Source: Phenylobacterium sp.
GTDB lineage: Bacteria; Pseudomonadota; Alphaproteobacteria; Caulobacterales; Caulobacteraceae
NCBI RefSeq assembly: GCF_004799515.1
Contig: NZ_SSMX01000003.1
Coordinates: forward strand, 62,001 to 126,000
Direction: 5' to 3'
Length of the DNA stretch: 64,000 nucleotides
Under the pieces are notes generated by a model. That model made no database searches and had not been told where the DNA came from. It saw only the letters and a list, made by a program, of their open reading frames with translations. Below are positions 24,818 through 33,677 of the stretch, one piece after another (the stretch's first letter is position 1; each line of letters opens with the position of its first letter). The position numbers and the translations under genes are program-made.

Positions 24818-26281
24818 CTAGGGCAGGGCGCGCAGCAGGTAATAGCCCCCAGCCACGGCCCGGCCGGCCTCGCGGCGCAGCATGTCGGTGGCCCGGGTGA
24901 CGATCTCGAAGCGCCCCGCAGCGAGCGCGGCCACATAGTCCGGTCCGTGCGCGAAGCGGCCGTTGCCGCGCAGCACATAGCCGTCGCCCTCGGCATCTTC
25001 GGTGGAGAAGGCGAACCAGCCGCCTGGCTTCAACGCCGCCGCCACGCCGGCGAAGGCGGGAGCCAGGTCGCCCAGATACGGGAAGGTGTCGAAGGCCACG
25101 ATCAGGTCCCAGCGCCCAGTGTCGCCGGCCAGGGCCTCTGTCAGGTCGGCCTGTTCGAGAGCGTCGTAGCGGCCGCGCTCGCGCGCCTTGGCCAGCATGC
25201 CGCCGGAGAGGTCGACGCCCACGAGGCTCCGCGCATAGGGCCGCAGGACGCCCGAGCAGAGGCCGGTGCCGCAGCCGAGGTCCAGCACGTCCCGCCCGCC
25301 GTCCGCCGCGCCGCACGCCGCCAACAGGGCCCCCAGCCGCGCCGGGCCGTCATAGCCCAGCCGCTCGGTCAGGTGCTCGTCGAAGGTCTCGGCCAGGGTG
25401 TCGAAGCTCCTGGCCACCAGCTCAGGCGGCTGACGGTCGAGGGGCCGGGCCAGCAGGGCGTCGCGCAGGTGCCGCGCCTCCATGTCGTCGGGGCGAAGCT
25501 CCGCCCAATGCCCGGCGACCCGGGCGGCCACGGCGCGCTCACCCGCCGCGTCGAGCAGCAGGATGGCGGTCTTGAAGAGGCTGTCGGGCCCGTCACCCTC
25601 CACCGTTCCGGCGCGGGCGGCCAGGATCAGGTCGGCGAGCCGTTTGGCCTCGGCGATCGGCGCCGAGCCGGGCTCCAGATCGAGGGCCGACGCCAGGGCC
25701 ACGGCGGCCTCCCCGAACCGCCCGCACTTGAGCAGCGAGACCCCCAGGTTGGCGCAGAGGCCGGCGCTTGGCCCCTCGATAGCGATCGCCTCGGCGAAGG
25801 CGTTGGCGGCGGCGATAAAGTCGTTGGCGGCGGTGCGCGCCATGGCGATCACCTGCCAGGCGCTGCTGCGGCGACTGTCGAGCGCCAGCACCGCGCGGGC
25901 GGCGGCCTCGGCCTCCGCGTGGCGGGCCAGGGGCATCAGGATGCTGGCCAGGCTTTCCCAGGCCTCGGCCTGGGCGGGGTCGATCTCCAGCGATCGGCTG
26001 AGCGCCTCGGCGGCCTCCTCGCGCCGCTCCAGCGCGATCAGCGCCAGGGCGTGGTGGTTCCAGGACAGCGCTCGGCCCGGCGAGGCGCCGACCAGGGCGG
26101 TGAAGATCCGCGAGGCTTGGGCGTAGTCGCCGGCTTGGAAGCGCTTCAGGCCATGGCGGGTGAGATCGGTGACCTCGGCGGTCTCCTGCGGGTCGCGGGC
26201 GGCCGCTTCGGCCTCTAGGGCCAGCGCATGGACGAAGCCCTGGCCAGGTTCGGCCGTCCGGAGACGCGATGATGAGCGCAC
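24818..26281 (-). CDS. TPR-repeat protein with C-terminal SAM-dependent methyltransferase
   Basis: A 487-residue fusion. Residues about 35-230 hold TPR helices (LKRFQAGDYAQASRIFTALV, WESLASILMPLARHAEAEA, GVSLLKCGRFGEAAVALASA). Residues about 290-487 are a class I methyltransferase: a leader FDTLAETFDEHLTERLGYDG, motif I VLDLGCGTGLCSG, motif II VGVDLSGGMLAKAR and motif IV LIVAFDTFPYLGDL. The leader pattern is typical of a family of TPR/ubiquinone-type methyltransferases. The start is GTG at 26281, with GGGAGG six bases upstream. The substrate is unknown. It is convergent with hslO, with only 8 bases between the stops. Confidence 0.9.
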   Translation of the reverse strand: MRSSSRLRTAEPGQGFVHALALEAEAAARDPQETAEVTDLTRHGLKRFQAGDYAQASRIFTALVGASPGRALSWNHHALALIALERREEAAEALSRSLEIDPAQAEAWESLASILMPLARHAEAEAAARAVLALDSRRSSAWQVIAMARTAANDFIAAANAFAEAIAIEGPSAGLCANLGVSLLKCGRFGEAAVALASALDLEPGSAPIAEAKRLADLILAARAGTVEGDGPDSLFKTAILLLDAAGERAVAARVAGHWAELRPDDMEARHLRDALLARPLDRQPPELVARSFDTLAETFDEHLTERLGYDGPARLGALLAACGAADGGRDVLDLGCGTGLCSGVLRPYARSLVGVDLSGGMLAKARERGRYDALEQADLTEALAGDTGRWDLIVAFDTFPYLGDLAPAFAGVAAALKPGGWFAFSTEDAEGDGYVLRGNGRFAHGPDYVAALAAGRFEIVTRATDMLRREAGRAVAGGYYLLRALP

Positions 26282-26388
26282 GTGGGTCCTCCCAGGCGCC
26301 GCACCTCACGCGCACGCCACGGGAGTACAGTTCGTGACGGTCAAGGTATGGTTACCGTTGCGGAAACTTTTTTCGGGCGCGACGGTCT

Positions 26389-26946
26389 TTAAGAGACCTT
26401 GCCGCCCTTCAGGGGTTTGCCTTCCAGCCGCTTGCCGGTGCGGATCGCCTGGCACACCGCGTCCAGGGTGTCGTTCTCCGACGCCACGGGCGCTTGGAAG
26501 AGCCGGCGGTCGCCCTGGCGGCTGTTCACGATCGGCCCGCTCAGGTTGTTGTGCGCATAGGCGACACTGGACAGCACCGCGAACTGCCGCTTGTCGCAAT
26601 CCACCGCCCAGTGGGCCAGGCCCGAGCGGGCCACGCCGGTCTGCAGGGTGATCGGGGTGAACAGCTCGTGGCGGATGTCGGTCTCCACCAGGCCGTCGGA
26701 CATCAGGGCCACGCCTTCCGGGGTCGCCAACCGCACGCCCTCGGCGTCGTAGTTGACCAGCACCCAGCCCTCGCCCTTCAGGTTCTGGCCGACCCAGGCG
26801 GCCACCGACTTGTCGTCGATCATCGCCGGCGGCGCGGGGTCCTTGACCGCCTTGGGCGCCGGCGCCGCCAGGGCGTTCACGGCCATCAGGGCGCTTGCGG
26901 CGATCAGGCCCAACAGGGCGGTGCGGAGCGTGCTCATGGCCGCCAT
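26389..26946 (-). CDS. Secreted protein of unknown function
   Basis: A 185-residue protein with a Sec signal peptide (LLGLIAASALMAVNALAAP, cleavage near AxA). The mature part includes DDKSVAAWVGQNLKGEGWVLV, VRSGLAHWAVDCDKRQFAVLS-like segments and two cysteines (in VDCDKRQ and DAVCQA) that may form a disulfide. The pattern with WAVDC, then a tyrosine-containing strand, is like small periplasmic proteins that report surface or stress states, but I cannot name the family. ATG codons at 26946 and 26937 are both possible. It lies downstream of two other exported-protein genes on the same strand. Confidence 0.6.
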   Translation of the reverse strand: MAAMSTLRTALLGLIAASALMAVNALAAPAPKAVKDPAPPAMIDDKSVAAWVGQNLKGEGWVLVNYDAEGVRLATPEGVALMSDGLVETDIRHELFTPITLQTGVARSGLAHWAVDCDKRQFAVLSSVAYAHNNLSGPIVNSRQGDRRLFQAPVASENDTLDAVCQAIRTGKRLEGKPLKGGKVS

Positions 26947-26976
26947 GATGGCACAGGGCAGGGCGGCGAATAAGGC

Positions 26977-27681
26977 CTAGGTGGCGTGCTCGGCGCGGAT
27001 CACCTTGCCCTGGGCGTCGAGGAATTCGATGGACGCCTCGCCCGCCGCGGTCACCCGCATCCGCAGCCGTACTCGGCCGTCGGCGTCGCGCAGGGCCAGA
27101 AGGGCGTCGCGGTCGGACGACTTGCCGAAGAAGGCCCGAGGCTGGCCTCCGGCGCCGGAGCTGCGCATCGCCCCCAGCGCCGCCTCGCGCGCCTGCGGCG
27201 TCATCTTCGACAGCTTCACCGGCAGGTCCGGGTCGAGCGGCGTCGCCGGATAGTCATTGACCGACAGGCCGCCGTAGCGCCGCCCGGCCTCCTCGCCCTG
27301 TTCCAGATTGACCACCTGATCCTGTTCGTACTGGTCGAAGCTCAGGTGGCCGAAGTTTGTGATTTTCCCGCCTTCGGACTTCCCGCCGAAGATCAGGCCG
27401 CCGTTCTCCGTGCCCTCGTCATTTAGGAAGATGAAGCCCGCCGCGTCGTTGCGGTCCGGCCGCCTGTGCTCCTGGCCATGCCAGAGGATGCCCGGGAAGT
27501 GGTCACGCGAGGCCAGCACCATCCGCACCGTCCCGTCGTTTTCCGTCAGGTTCAGGCGATGGACGGTGAGGGTGTCGAAGGCGCCGTCGCCCTTGCCGGC
27601 GCCGGTCAGCAGGATCCAGGCGAAGGCGGCGGTCAGCACGCCCGAATAGACGATGAGCGCGCGGGTGGCGTCGAAGCGCAT
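26977..27681 (-). CDS. Membrane-anchored conserved protein, unknown function
   Basis: A 234-residue protein with one N-terminal membrane span (ALIVYSGVLTAAFAWILLTG) and a soluble domain. The domain has a recognisable pattern: HRLNLTENDGTVRMVLASRD, then a Gly-rich region FIFLNDEGTENGGLIFGG and LSFDQYEQDQVVNL. The same pattern occurs in uncharacterised proteins of other bacteria, so it is a real family, but I know no function. The ATG is preceded by GGGAG. It starts 29 bases after the gamma-glutamyltransferase stop and is probably cotranscribed with it. Confidence 0.65.
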   Translation of the reverse strand: MRFDATRALIVYSGVLTAAFAWILLTGAGKGDGAFDTLTVHRLNLTENDGTVRMVLASRDHFPGILWHGQEHRRPDRNDAAGFIFLNDEGTENGGLIFGGKSEGGKITNFGHLSFDQYEQDQVVNLEQGEEAGRRYGGLSVNDYPATPLDPDLPVKLSKMTPQAREAALGAMRSSGAGGQPRAFFGKSSDRDALLALRDADGRVRLRMRVTAAGEASIEFLDAQGKVIRAEHAT

Positions 27682-27710
27682 GAGCTACTCCCTTCAATAT
27701 CGGGCGGTCG

Positions 27711-29552
27711 TCACCAGGCGACGGCCTGGCCGTCCTTGCGGTGGTCGGAGCCGGCCCGGTAGACGCGGGTCGGCGGTCCGCCGGCTTTGAGCGGCGGACC
27801 GGGCTGCACGAGGATCGCCTGGAAGCCGCCGACCCCGCCGCTCGACGGCGGCGTCAGATGGTGGCCCATCGCCGCCAGCCGCGCCCCAACGGCGTCGAAC
27901 AAGGTCGGCTCTAGGGTGAGCGTGTTGGGCACCTGGCTGTGGCGGAAGCGGGCCATGTCGGTGGCCATCTGCACATTGGCCCCCAGGTCGAAGAGGTTCA
28001 CCAGCGCTTGGGCGTGGCCCTGGGCCTGCATGTCGCCGCCCATCAGGAGCAGGCTCATCAGCGGCTGGTCGCCGTCCATGACGAAGCCGGCGGCCAGCGT
28101 GTTGTAGGGCCGCTTGTGCGGGGCGATGACGTTGGGCGATTTGCGGTCGAGGCTGAACAGGCCGCCGCGGTTGTGCAGCACGAAGCCGTAGCCCGGAACG
28201 GTCAGGCCCGAGCCGAAGCCGGAGAAGTTGGAGTTCACCCAGGCCACCATGTTGCCCTGCGCGTCGGCGGTGGAGAGCACGATGGTGTCGCCGGCGCCGT
28301 CGACGTCCGCCACGGGACCGGGCGAGGACGCGCGCCGCGGATCGACCTTGCCGCACAGCTCTTTGGCGTGGGTCTTGGAGAGCAGCCGGTCCATCGGGAT
28401 CTTCACGAAGTCCGGGTCGGCGTTGAAGGCGATGAGGTCGGCATAGGCCAGCTTCTTGGCCTCCACCATGAGGTGCCAGTAGAGCGGGTTGCGCGGGCCC
28501 AGGCTGGCCAGCGTCTGGCCAGGCGCCCAGACGGGCATGCACTGCTCCAGCACATTGACCATCTCCAGCGCCGCCCAGTCCTGCGACGGCGGCGGCAGCT
28601 CATAGACCTCGTGGCCGTGATAGGTCGTGCGCACCGGCTCGACCCATTCGCCCTTGTAGGCGGCCAGGTCCTCCAGCGTCATGGTCCCGCCCGCCGCGTT
28701 GGACTTGGCCACCACCGCCTTGGCGATCTCGCCCCTGTAGAAGGCGTCCGCGCCCTTGGCCTGCAGCAGGCGCAGGGTCTTGGCGAGGTCGGGGTTCCTG
28801 AACACCTGGCCCGGGACGGGCGGCTTGCCGGCCGGGTACCAGGTCGCCACCGAGTCCGGGTCGAGGTCGCGGCAGCATTTCACCGTCGGCAGGGCGGGCG
28901 GCAGGCGCCAGTCCGCCGCGATCCGCTCGCTGACCGGGAAGCCTTCCTCCGCGTACATCGCCGCCGGCTCCAGCAGATCCTTGAAGCCCTTGGTGCCGAA
29001 CCGCTTCAGGATCGCGTCCCAGCCCCAGACGGTTCCCGGCACGGTGACCGGCAGGATGCCGCCCTGCGGCATGCCCGAGCCCGTGCCCCAGTTCTTCGGG
29101 TCGGCGTGGTAGCCGAGCTCGGCGAAATGCTCCGGCGTCGCGCCGGTGGGCGCCATGCCGCTGGCGTTCAGGGCGTAGAGCTTGTGCTCTTTGGCCACGT
29201 AGACGATGGCGAAGAGGTCGCCGCCGACGCCGACGTTCATCGGCTCGACCACGCTCAGCACCGCGGCGGTGGCGACGGCGGCGTCCACCGCGTTGCCGCC
29301 GGCCTTCAGCACCTGCAGGCCGGCTTGCGCCGCCAGCGGCTGGCTGGTGGTCACCATGCCGTGCTGGCCCATCACCTCAGCGCGGCTCTGGGCGCCCCAG
29401 CCGGTGGCCCGGTCGCCGCGGATGGCGTCGCACGCGGGCGCCTTGACCTTGCCCTCACAGACGCTGAGCAGAGGCGGCTCGGCCCGTGCTGGGGCAAAAG
29501 CCATCGCGCCCAGCGCCGTCGAAACGGCCAGGGCCAGCACCGTCGCCTTCAT
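27711..29552 (-). CDS. ggt: Gamma-glutamyltransferase
   Basis: A periplasmic Ntn-hydrolase that cleaves gamma-glutamyl bonds, for example in glutathione. The 613-residue precursor has a signal peptide (residues 1-24), GGNAVDAAVATAAVLSVVEP typical of the large subunit, and GVGGDLFAIVY. The self-processing threonine is probably Thr423 in GDTIVLST, the start of the small subunit. It is followed by NSNFSGFGSGLTV and GLFSLD where classical enzymes have their oxyanion and substrate loops. The small subunit is somewhat divergent from E. coli Ggt, so it may prefer other substrates. It starts 50 bases after metZ stops. Confidence 0.88.
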   Translation of the reverse strand: MKATVLALAVSTALGAMAFAPARAEPPLLSVCEGKVKAPACDAIRGDRATGWGAQSRAEVMGQHGMVTTSQPLAAQAGLQVLKAGGNAVDAAVATAAVLSVVEPMNVGVGGDLFAIVYVAKEHKLYALNASGMAPTGATPEHFAELGYHADPKNWGTGSGMPQGGILPVTVPGTVWGWDAILKRFGTKGFKDLLEPAAMYAEEGFPVSERIAADWRLPPALPTVKCCRDLDPDSVATWYPAGKPPVPGQVFRNPDLAKTLRLLQAKGADAFYRGEIAKAVVAKSNAAGGTMTLEDLAAYKGEWVEPVRTTYHGHEVYELPPPSQDWAALEMVNVLEQCMPVWAPGQTLASLGPRNPLYWHLMVEAKKLAYADLIAFNADPDFVKIPMDRLLSKTHAKELCGKVDPRRASSPGPVADVDGAGDTIVLSTADAQGNMVAWVNSNFSGFGSGLTVPGYGFVLHNRGGLFSLDRKSPNVIAPHKRPYNTLAAGFVMDGDQPLMSLLLMGGDMQAQGHAQALVNLFDLGANVQMATDMARFRHSQVPNTLTLEPTLFDAVGARLAAMGHHLTPPSSGGVGGFQAILVQPGPPLKAGGPPTRVYRAGSDHRKDGQAVAW

Positions 29553-29602
29553 GATCGTCCTGTCCCCGAACCCGCTGCTCAGGAGTCAGGGAACACCAGG
29601 GC

Positions 29603-30787
29603 TCAGGCCGCGTCCAGCGCCCGGCTGATGTCGCGCGACAGGTCGCCCGGGCCCTCCAGCCCGACGCTCATCCGCACCCAGCCTTCGGTCAGGCCGATCT
29701 CCAGCCGCTCGGCCTCCGGCATGGAGCGGTGGGTGGTCGTGCACGGGTGCGTGGCCATGGACTTGGCGTCGCCCAGGTTGTTGGAGATGTCGACGATCTG
29801 CAGGGCGTTCAGGAAGCGGAACGCCGCCTCGCGGGAGCCCAGGTCGAAGGCCACCACATTGCCGCCGCCGGTCATCTGGTTGGCGATGATCGCGGCCTGC
29901 GGATGGTCCGGCCGGCCGCAATAGATGGTCCGCCGGGTCTTGGCGTGGGCGGCGATGACGTCGGCGGCCTTGGCGGCGTTCTCGCTCTGCCGCCGCACCC
30001 GCAGATCCAGGGTCTCCAGCCCTTTCAGCAACACCCAGGCGTTGAACGGTGAAAGGGCCGGGCCGGTGTGGCGCAGGATGTCCTTATAGGCCTCCGTCAT
30101 CAGGGGTTCGGCCCCCAGGATCGCCCCGCCCAGCACCCGGCCCTGGCCGTCGATGTGCTTGGTGGCCGAATAGACGACCAGGTCGGCGCCCAGGGCCAGG
30201 GGCTTCTGGAAGATCGGGGTGGCGAAGACGTTGTCGACCACCAGCTTGGCGCCGGCCGCATGGGCGATCTCGGCCACGGCGCCGATGGCGGTGACCTCCA
30301 GCAACGGGTTGGCCGGGCTCTCCACCAGGAAGGCCTTGGTGTTGGGCCGCACGGCCGCCTTCCAGGCCTCCAGGTCGGTGGCGTCGACGTAGGTGGTCTC
30401 GACCCCGAAACGCGGCAGCCACTCCGAGACGATCCAGCGGCAGGAGCCGAAGAGCGCGCGGCCCGCCACCAGGTGATCGCCGGCGCGCAGCAGTCCGGTC
30501 AGCGCCACGTGGATCGCCGCCATGCCGGACGCGGTCGCCCGACAGGTCGCCGCGCCCTCCAGCAAGGCCAGGCGGTCCTCGAACATCTGCGTCGTGGGGT
30601 TGCCGAAGCGCTGGTAGATGAAGCCCGGCTCGTCGCCCGCGAACCGGGCGTTGGCCGCCTCGGCGCTGTCGTAGGCGAAGCTCTGGGTCAGGAACAGCGC
30701 CTCGGAGATCTCGCCGTAGGGCGAGCGCGCCATGCCGCCGCGCACCAGACGGGTCTCGGTTTCCCAATCGTGCGGATCTTCGGCCAT
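29603..30787 (-). CDS. metZ: O-succinylhomoserine sulfhydrylase
   Basis: A PLP enzyme that makes homocysteine directly from O-succinylhomoserine and sulfide in methionine synthesis. The 394-residue product belongs to the Cys/Met-metabolism family: YQRFGNPTTQMFEDRLALLEGA, the phosphate-binding ATASGMAAIHVAL and the PLP lysine in VVYSATKHIDGQGRVLGG. The SATKHIDGQGR form is that of MetZ rather than MetB. The open frame runs to 30844, but the ATG at 30787 gives a typical N-terminus (MAEDPHDWETETRLVRGG). I looked for a SAM-type riboswitch in the 125-base leader and did not see one. Confidence 0.92.
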   Translation of the reverse strand: MAEDPHDWETETRLVRGGMARSPYGEISEALFLTQSFAYDSAEAANARFAGDEPGFIYQRFGNPTTQMFEDRLALLEGAATCRATASGMAAIHVALTGLLRAGDHLVAGRALFGSCRWIVSEWLPRFGVETTYVDATDLEAWKAAVRPNTKAFLVESPANPLLEVTAIGAVAEIAHAAGAKLVVDNVFATPIFQKPLALGADLVVYSATKHIDGQGRVLGGAILGAEPLMTEAYKDILRHTGPALSPFNAWVLLKGLETLDLRVRRQSENAAKAADVIAAHAKTRRTIYCGRPDHPQAAIIANQMTGGGNVVAFDLGSREAAFRFLNALQIVDISNNLGDAKSMATHPCTTTHRSMPEAERLEIGLTEGWVRMSVGLEGPGDLSRDISRALDAA

Positions 30788-30912
30788 GGCGCGGCTCCTT
30801 CTCGAACAGAGGGCGCAAGAACGGCAGCCGAGGCGCCCCGTCAAGGCGCGCTTTCCTGCAAGCCGGGCCAGTCTATCTTGCAGCCAAGCCTGAACCCGGC
30901 GAGACCTTCGGC

Positions 30913-31653
30913 ATGCGCCACGCCGTCCTGAATCGTCGCCACCTGCTCGCCGCCCTTGGGGCGATGGCCGCCACGCCCGCGGTGGGCCGGGCCGGGCCGG
31001 ACGGCCTGTTCGAGGTCCAGTGGCATGTGGAGCTCACCGGCGCGGAGCGCGCCGCCCTCGGGGCCTGGCTGGGCCGGCTGCAGGCGGCGGCCGCCGGCTG
31101 GTGGCCCCGGATCACCGCGGCCCTGGCCTCGCCCGGTTTCACGCCCACCGACCGGATCATCCTCGACCTCAACAGCATCACGCCGAAGACCATCCCCGCC
31201 GCCACCCGCGGGGACCGCATCATCGTCGACGCCGCCTACGTCCTGTCGATGGTGGGCAACCCTGACCGGCTGGGCATGGTGGCGCACGAGATGGTCCACG
31301 TGGCCCAGGCCTATCCGCCGTTCGCGCCCAGCTTCCTGACCGAAGGGATCGCCGACTACCTGCGCTACTACGTCCTGCTGCCGCAGGATCCGGGGCGGGG
31401 CTATGACGGCGCCCGCTCCGGTCCCTGGGACGGCTATCAGGTGACCGGCGGCCTGCTGGACTTCATCGAGCGCGCCCATCCCGGGACCGTGCAGGCGGTG
31501 AACGCCGACCTGCGGGCCGGCGGCGACGGGATCGGGCCGCTGCACAAGGCGGCGGGGCCGCTGACCCACGCCTGGCGCGACTATCTGGAAACCCATCCCG
31601 CGGCCGGGACGTCCGAGGCGCTGGCCGCGCGCGTCCGCGCGTTGACGCCCTAG
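30913..31653 (+). CDS. Tat-exported basic-secretory-protein-like metallopeptidase
   Basis: A 246-residue zincin. The N-terminus has a twin-arginine leader (NRRHLLAALGAMAATPAV). The mature protein contains the zinc motif MVAHEMVHVAQAY (His125, Glu126, His129), followed by FLTEGIADYLRYY with the likely third ligand or helper glutamate (Glu144). This matches the basic secretory protein family (peptidases of plants and bacteria). Its target is unknown. It is divergent from metZ and is followed by the dcd-like gene 42 bases downstream. Confidence 0.82.
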   Translation: MRHAVLNRRHLLAALGAMAATPAVGRAGPDGLFEVQWHVELTGAERAALGAWLGRLQAAAAGWWPRITAALASPGFTPTDRIILDLNSITPKTIPAATRGDRIIVDAAYVLSMVGNPDRLGMVAHEMVHVAQAYPPFAPSFLTEGIADYLRYYVLLPQDPGRGYDGARSGPWDGYQVTGGLLDFIERAHPGTVQAVNADLRAGGDGIGPLHKAAGPLTHAWRDYLETHPAAGTSEALAARVRALTP

Positions 31654-31695
31654 CGGCTTGCAACCGCTGCCGTCTCCGTTAAGTCTCAGCCGCCC

Positions 31696-32715
31696 ATGAG
31701 CGAGACCCAACGCCCGGGCATCCTGCCCTCGCAAGCCATCGACGCCCTGATCGCCCAGGGTGCGATCTCCGCGACGACGCCGTTCGACGCCGACCAGGTG
31801 CAGCCGGCGAGCCTCGACCTGCGCCTGGCCGACCGCGCCTGGCGGGTGCGCGCCTCCTTCCTGCCCGGCCGCCACACGGTGCGCGAGCGGATCGCCGAGG
31901 TCGCCATGCACGAGGTCGACCTGACCCGCGGGGCGGTGCTGGAGCGCGGCTGCGTCTACATCGCCGAACTGCAGGAGCGGCTGAAGCTGCCGGCGGGCCT
32001 GTCGGCGCGGGCCAATCCGAAGAGCTCCACCGGCCGGGTCGACGTCTTCGTGCGCCTGCTCACCGACCGTGGGAACGCCTTCGACGACGTGGACGAGCAC
32101 TACGACGGGCCGCTCTATCTGGAGATCGCGCCGCAGACCTTCTCCGTCCTGGTGCGCCCCGGCACGCGGCTGAACCAGCTGCGCCTGAAGTCCGGCCAGC
32201 CGCCGCGCCTGCGGATCGAAAGCGTCGGCGTCGACCTGACCGGCGAGATCGCCGGCTTCCGTGGCCGCCGCCACGCCGGCGTCGTCGACCTCGACAAGGA
32301 GGACGGCCACGACCCGCGCGATTTCTGGGAGCCCTTACGCCCCCGCAACGGCCAGCTGCTGCTCGACCCCGGCGAGTTCTACATCCTGGCCTCCAAGGGC
32401 GCGGTGGAGATCCCGGTGATGGAGGCCGCCGAGATGACCCCCATCGACCCCTCGGTGGGCGAGTTCCGCGTGCACTACGCCGGCTTCTTCGATCCCGGCT
32501 TCGGCACGGACGAGGCGCACGGCAAGGGCTCGCGCGGGGTGCTGGAGGTCCGCAGCCACGAGACGCCGTTCATCCTGGAGGACGGCCAGACCGTGGCGCG
32601 GCTGGTCTATGAGCCCCTGACCGAGCGGCCCGCGCGGCTCTACGGCGACCTCGGGTCGCACTACCAGCGCCAGGGCCTGAAGCTATCGAAGCACTTCCGG
32701 ATCTGGGGCGATTAG
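31696..32715 (+). CDS. 2'-deoxycytidine 5'-triphosphate deaminase, long form
   Basis: Converts dCTP to dUTP for dTTP synthesis. The 339-residue protein is about twice the length of E. coli Dcd and carries two dUTPase-like halves. The first includes QVQPASLDLRLADRAWRVRASF and the substrate motif ARANPKSSTGRVDVF. The second includes LLLDPGEFYILASKGAVEIP and the C-terminal GSHYQRQGLKLSKHF. The long form is typical of alphaproteobacteria. The ATG at 31696 gives the conserved GILPSQAIDALI. It is a single gene, 105 bases before the small three-gene operon. Confidence 0.92.
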   Translation: MSETQRPGILPSQAIDALIAQGAISATTPFDADQVQPASLDLRLADRAWRVRASFLPGRHTVRERIAEVAMHEVDLTRGAVLERGCVYIAELQERLKLPAGLSARANPKSSTGRVDVFVRLLTDRGNAFDDVDEHYDGPLYLEIAPQTFSVLVRPGTRLNQLRLKSGQPPRLRIESVGVDLTGEIAGFRGRRHAGVVDLDKEDGHDPRDFWEPLRPRNGQLLLDPGEFYILASKGAVEIPVMEAAEMTPIDPSVGEFRVHYAGFFDPGFGTDEAHGKGSRGVLEVRSHETPFILEDGQTVARLVYEPLTERPARLYGDLGSHYQRQGLKLSKHFRIWGD

Positions 32716-32769
32716 GGACGGCTCTCTCGGCGTGTAGCAAAGGAGGATCGACTTTTTGTCGTGTATCCT

Positions 32770-32812
32770 TGACACATCCTCTGTGTCATGTTTCCTTGTC
32801 ATTCAGACAAGG
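32770..32812 (+). promoter_or_regulatory. Two perfect inverted repeats before the three-gene operon
   Basis: The first is TGACACA-N5-TGTGTCA (32770-32788), the second CCTTGTC-N5-GACAAGG (32794-32812); both have 7-bp arms and 5-base spacers. The right arm of the second overlaps the ribosome binding site AAGGAGG (32809-32815) of the gene starting at 32821. The first looks like an operator for a small dimeric regulator such as the XRE protein encoded by the same operon. The second could hide the ribosome binding site in RNA. Confidence 0.6.
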
Positions 32813-32820
32813 AGGCTTGC

Positions 32821-33240
32821 ATGACCAGTATGCGTTCGCGGCTCACGCCGCTACTCGGGCTCAGTGCGCTGGCCGGCGTGTTGATCCTCTTTTCTCTCAC
32901 GGTGCGCTTCACCGACTACAGGCCGCCGGTGCTGGTCTGGCCCGTGATTGGAGTGGGCTGGATCGCGGCCGTCACTTGGGCGCTTCTGCTTTATTGGCGG
33001 CGGCTCGACGAGGCGGCGCAGGAAGCCCAGAAGAGCGCCTGGCTCTGGGGCGGCTCCTTCGGCATGGCGGCCGGTTGGCTGGCCGACGCGGCGATGAGCC
33101 TGCCGGGGGTCTATCCCTCGGTGCGCCACGTCGTTCTCAGCCTGGGCGGCGCCCTGATCGTCGGCGGCGGCCTGGTGGCCGTCGGCGCGGCGGCGGGCTT
33201 CCTGATCGCCTGGGCCATCTGGTGGGGGGCTCGGCGATGA
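32821..33240 (+). CDS. Small integral membrane protein, first gene of the XRE operon
   Basis: A 139-residue protein with about four hydrophobic helices: LLGLSALAGVLILFSLTV, VLVWPVIGVGWIAAVTWALLL, a middle one around WGGSFGMAAGWLADAAM, and GGALIVGGGLVAVGAAAGFLIAWAI. A cytoplasmic segment RRLDEAAQEAQKSAW links helices 2 and 3. The start at 32821 has a strong AAGGAGG five bases upstream. The stop overlaps the next ATG (ATGA). I do not recognise a named family. The arrangement membrane protein, membrane protein, small XRE regulator is a pattern seen in several bacteria. Confidence 0.8.
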   Translation: MTSMRSRLTPLLGLSALAGVLILFSLTVRFTDYRPPVLVWPVIGVGWIAAVTWALLLYWRRLDEAAQEAQKSAWLWGGSFGMAAGWLADAAMSLPGVYPSVRHVVLSLGGALIVGGGLVAVGAAAGFLIAWAIWWGARR

Positions 33241-33677
33241 GTTCGGACATGTCCCCCGCCACACCCGCCCGCCGCCGCGGCGCCCAGTGGTCGCCCGCCA
33301 TGAAGCGCCACCAGCAACGCGTCTGGCCCACGCTTGTGGTCTACGCCGCGACCCTGTCCGCCGTGATGTGGCTCTTCCAGACCCACCCGCCGACCGGGCC
33401 TGTGAAGTACCTCGCCGCGCTCGCCCCGGCCGCGCCGCTGATCGTGGTGGTCTGGCTGTTCGGCCGCTACGTCTACGAGGAAACCGACGAGTTCCGCCGC
33501 TGGCAGGCGATCCTGACGCTGCTGATCGCGCTCGGCCTGGTGCTGTCGGCCTGCATCGTCTGGGGCTTCCTGGAGGCCTTCGCGGGCGCGCCGCACGTGC
33601 CGCTCTACCATGTGGCCACCATGTTCGTGGTCGCCCAGACCCTGGCTTCCATCGCCGTCGCCCTGAGGTACCGGTGA
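33237..33677 (+). CDS. Small integral membrane protein, second gene of the XRE operon
   Basis: A 146-residue protein with four predicted helices: PTLVVYAATLSAVMWLF, YLAALAPAAPLIVVVWLFGRY, QAILTLLIALGLVLSACIVWGFL and HVATMFVVAQTLASIAVAL. Between helices 2 and 3 is the motif RYVYEETDEFRRWQ, which resembles the conserved cytoplasmic loop of the preceding protein (WRRLDEAAQEAQKSA), suggesting related folds. It overlaps the upstream gene by 4 bases and the downstream regulator by 1 base (TGATG). Function is unknown. Confidence 0.8.
   Translation: MSSDMSPATPARRRGAQWSPAMKRHQQRVWPTLVVYAATLSAVMWLFQTHPPTGPVKYLAALAPAAPLIVVVWLFGRYVYEETDEFRRWQAILTLLIALGLVLSACIVWGFLEAFAGAPHVPLYHVATMFVVAQTLASIAVALRYR

Noticed and set aside
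27939-29924. 661-codon frame antisense to ggt and metZ
   Set aside because: No recognisable domain, shadow composition, and both real genes on the minus strand are certain.
30788-30912. SAM-type riboswitch upstream of metZ
   Set aside because: The leader lacks the conserved SAM-II or SAM/SAH cores; only ordinary GC-rich stems were seen.
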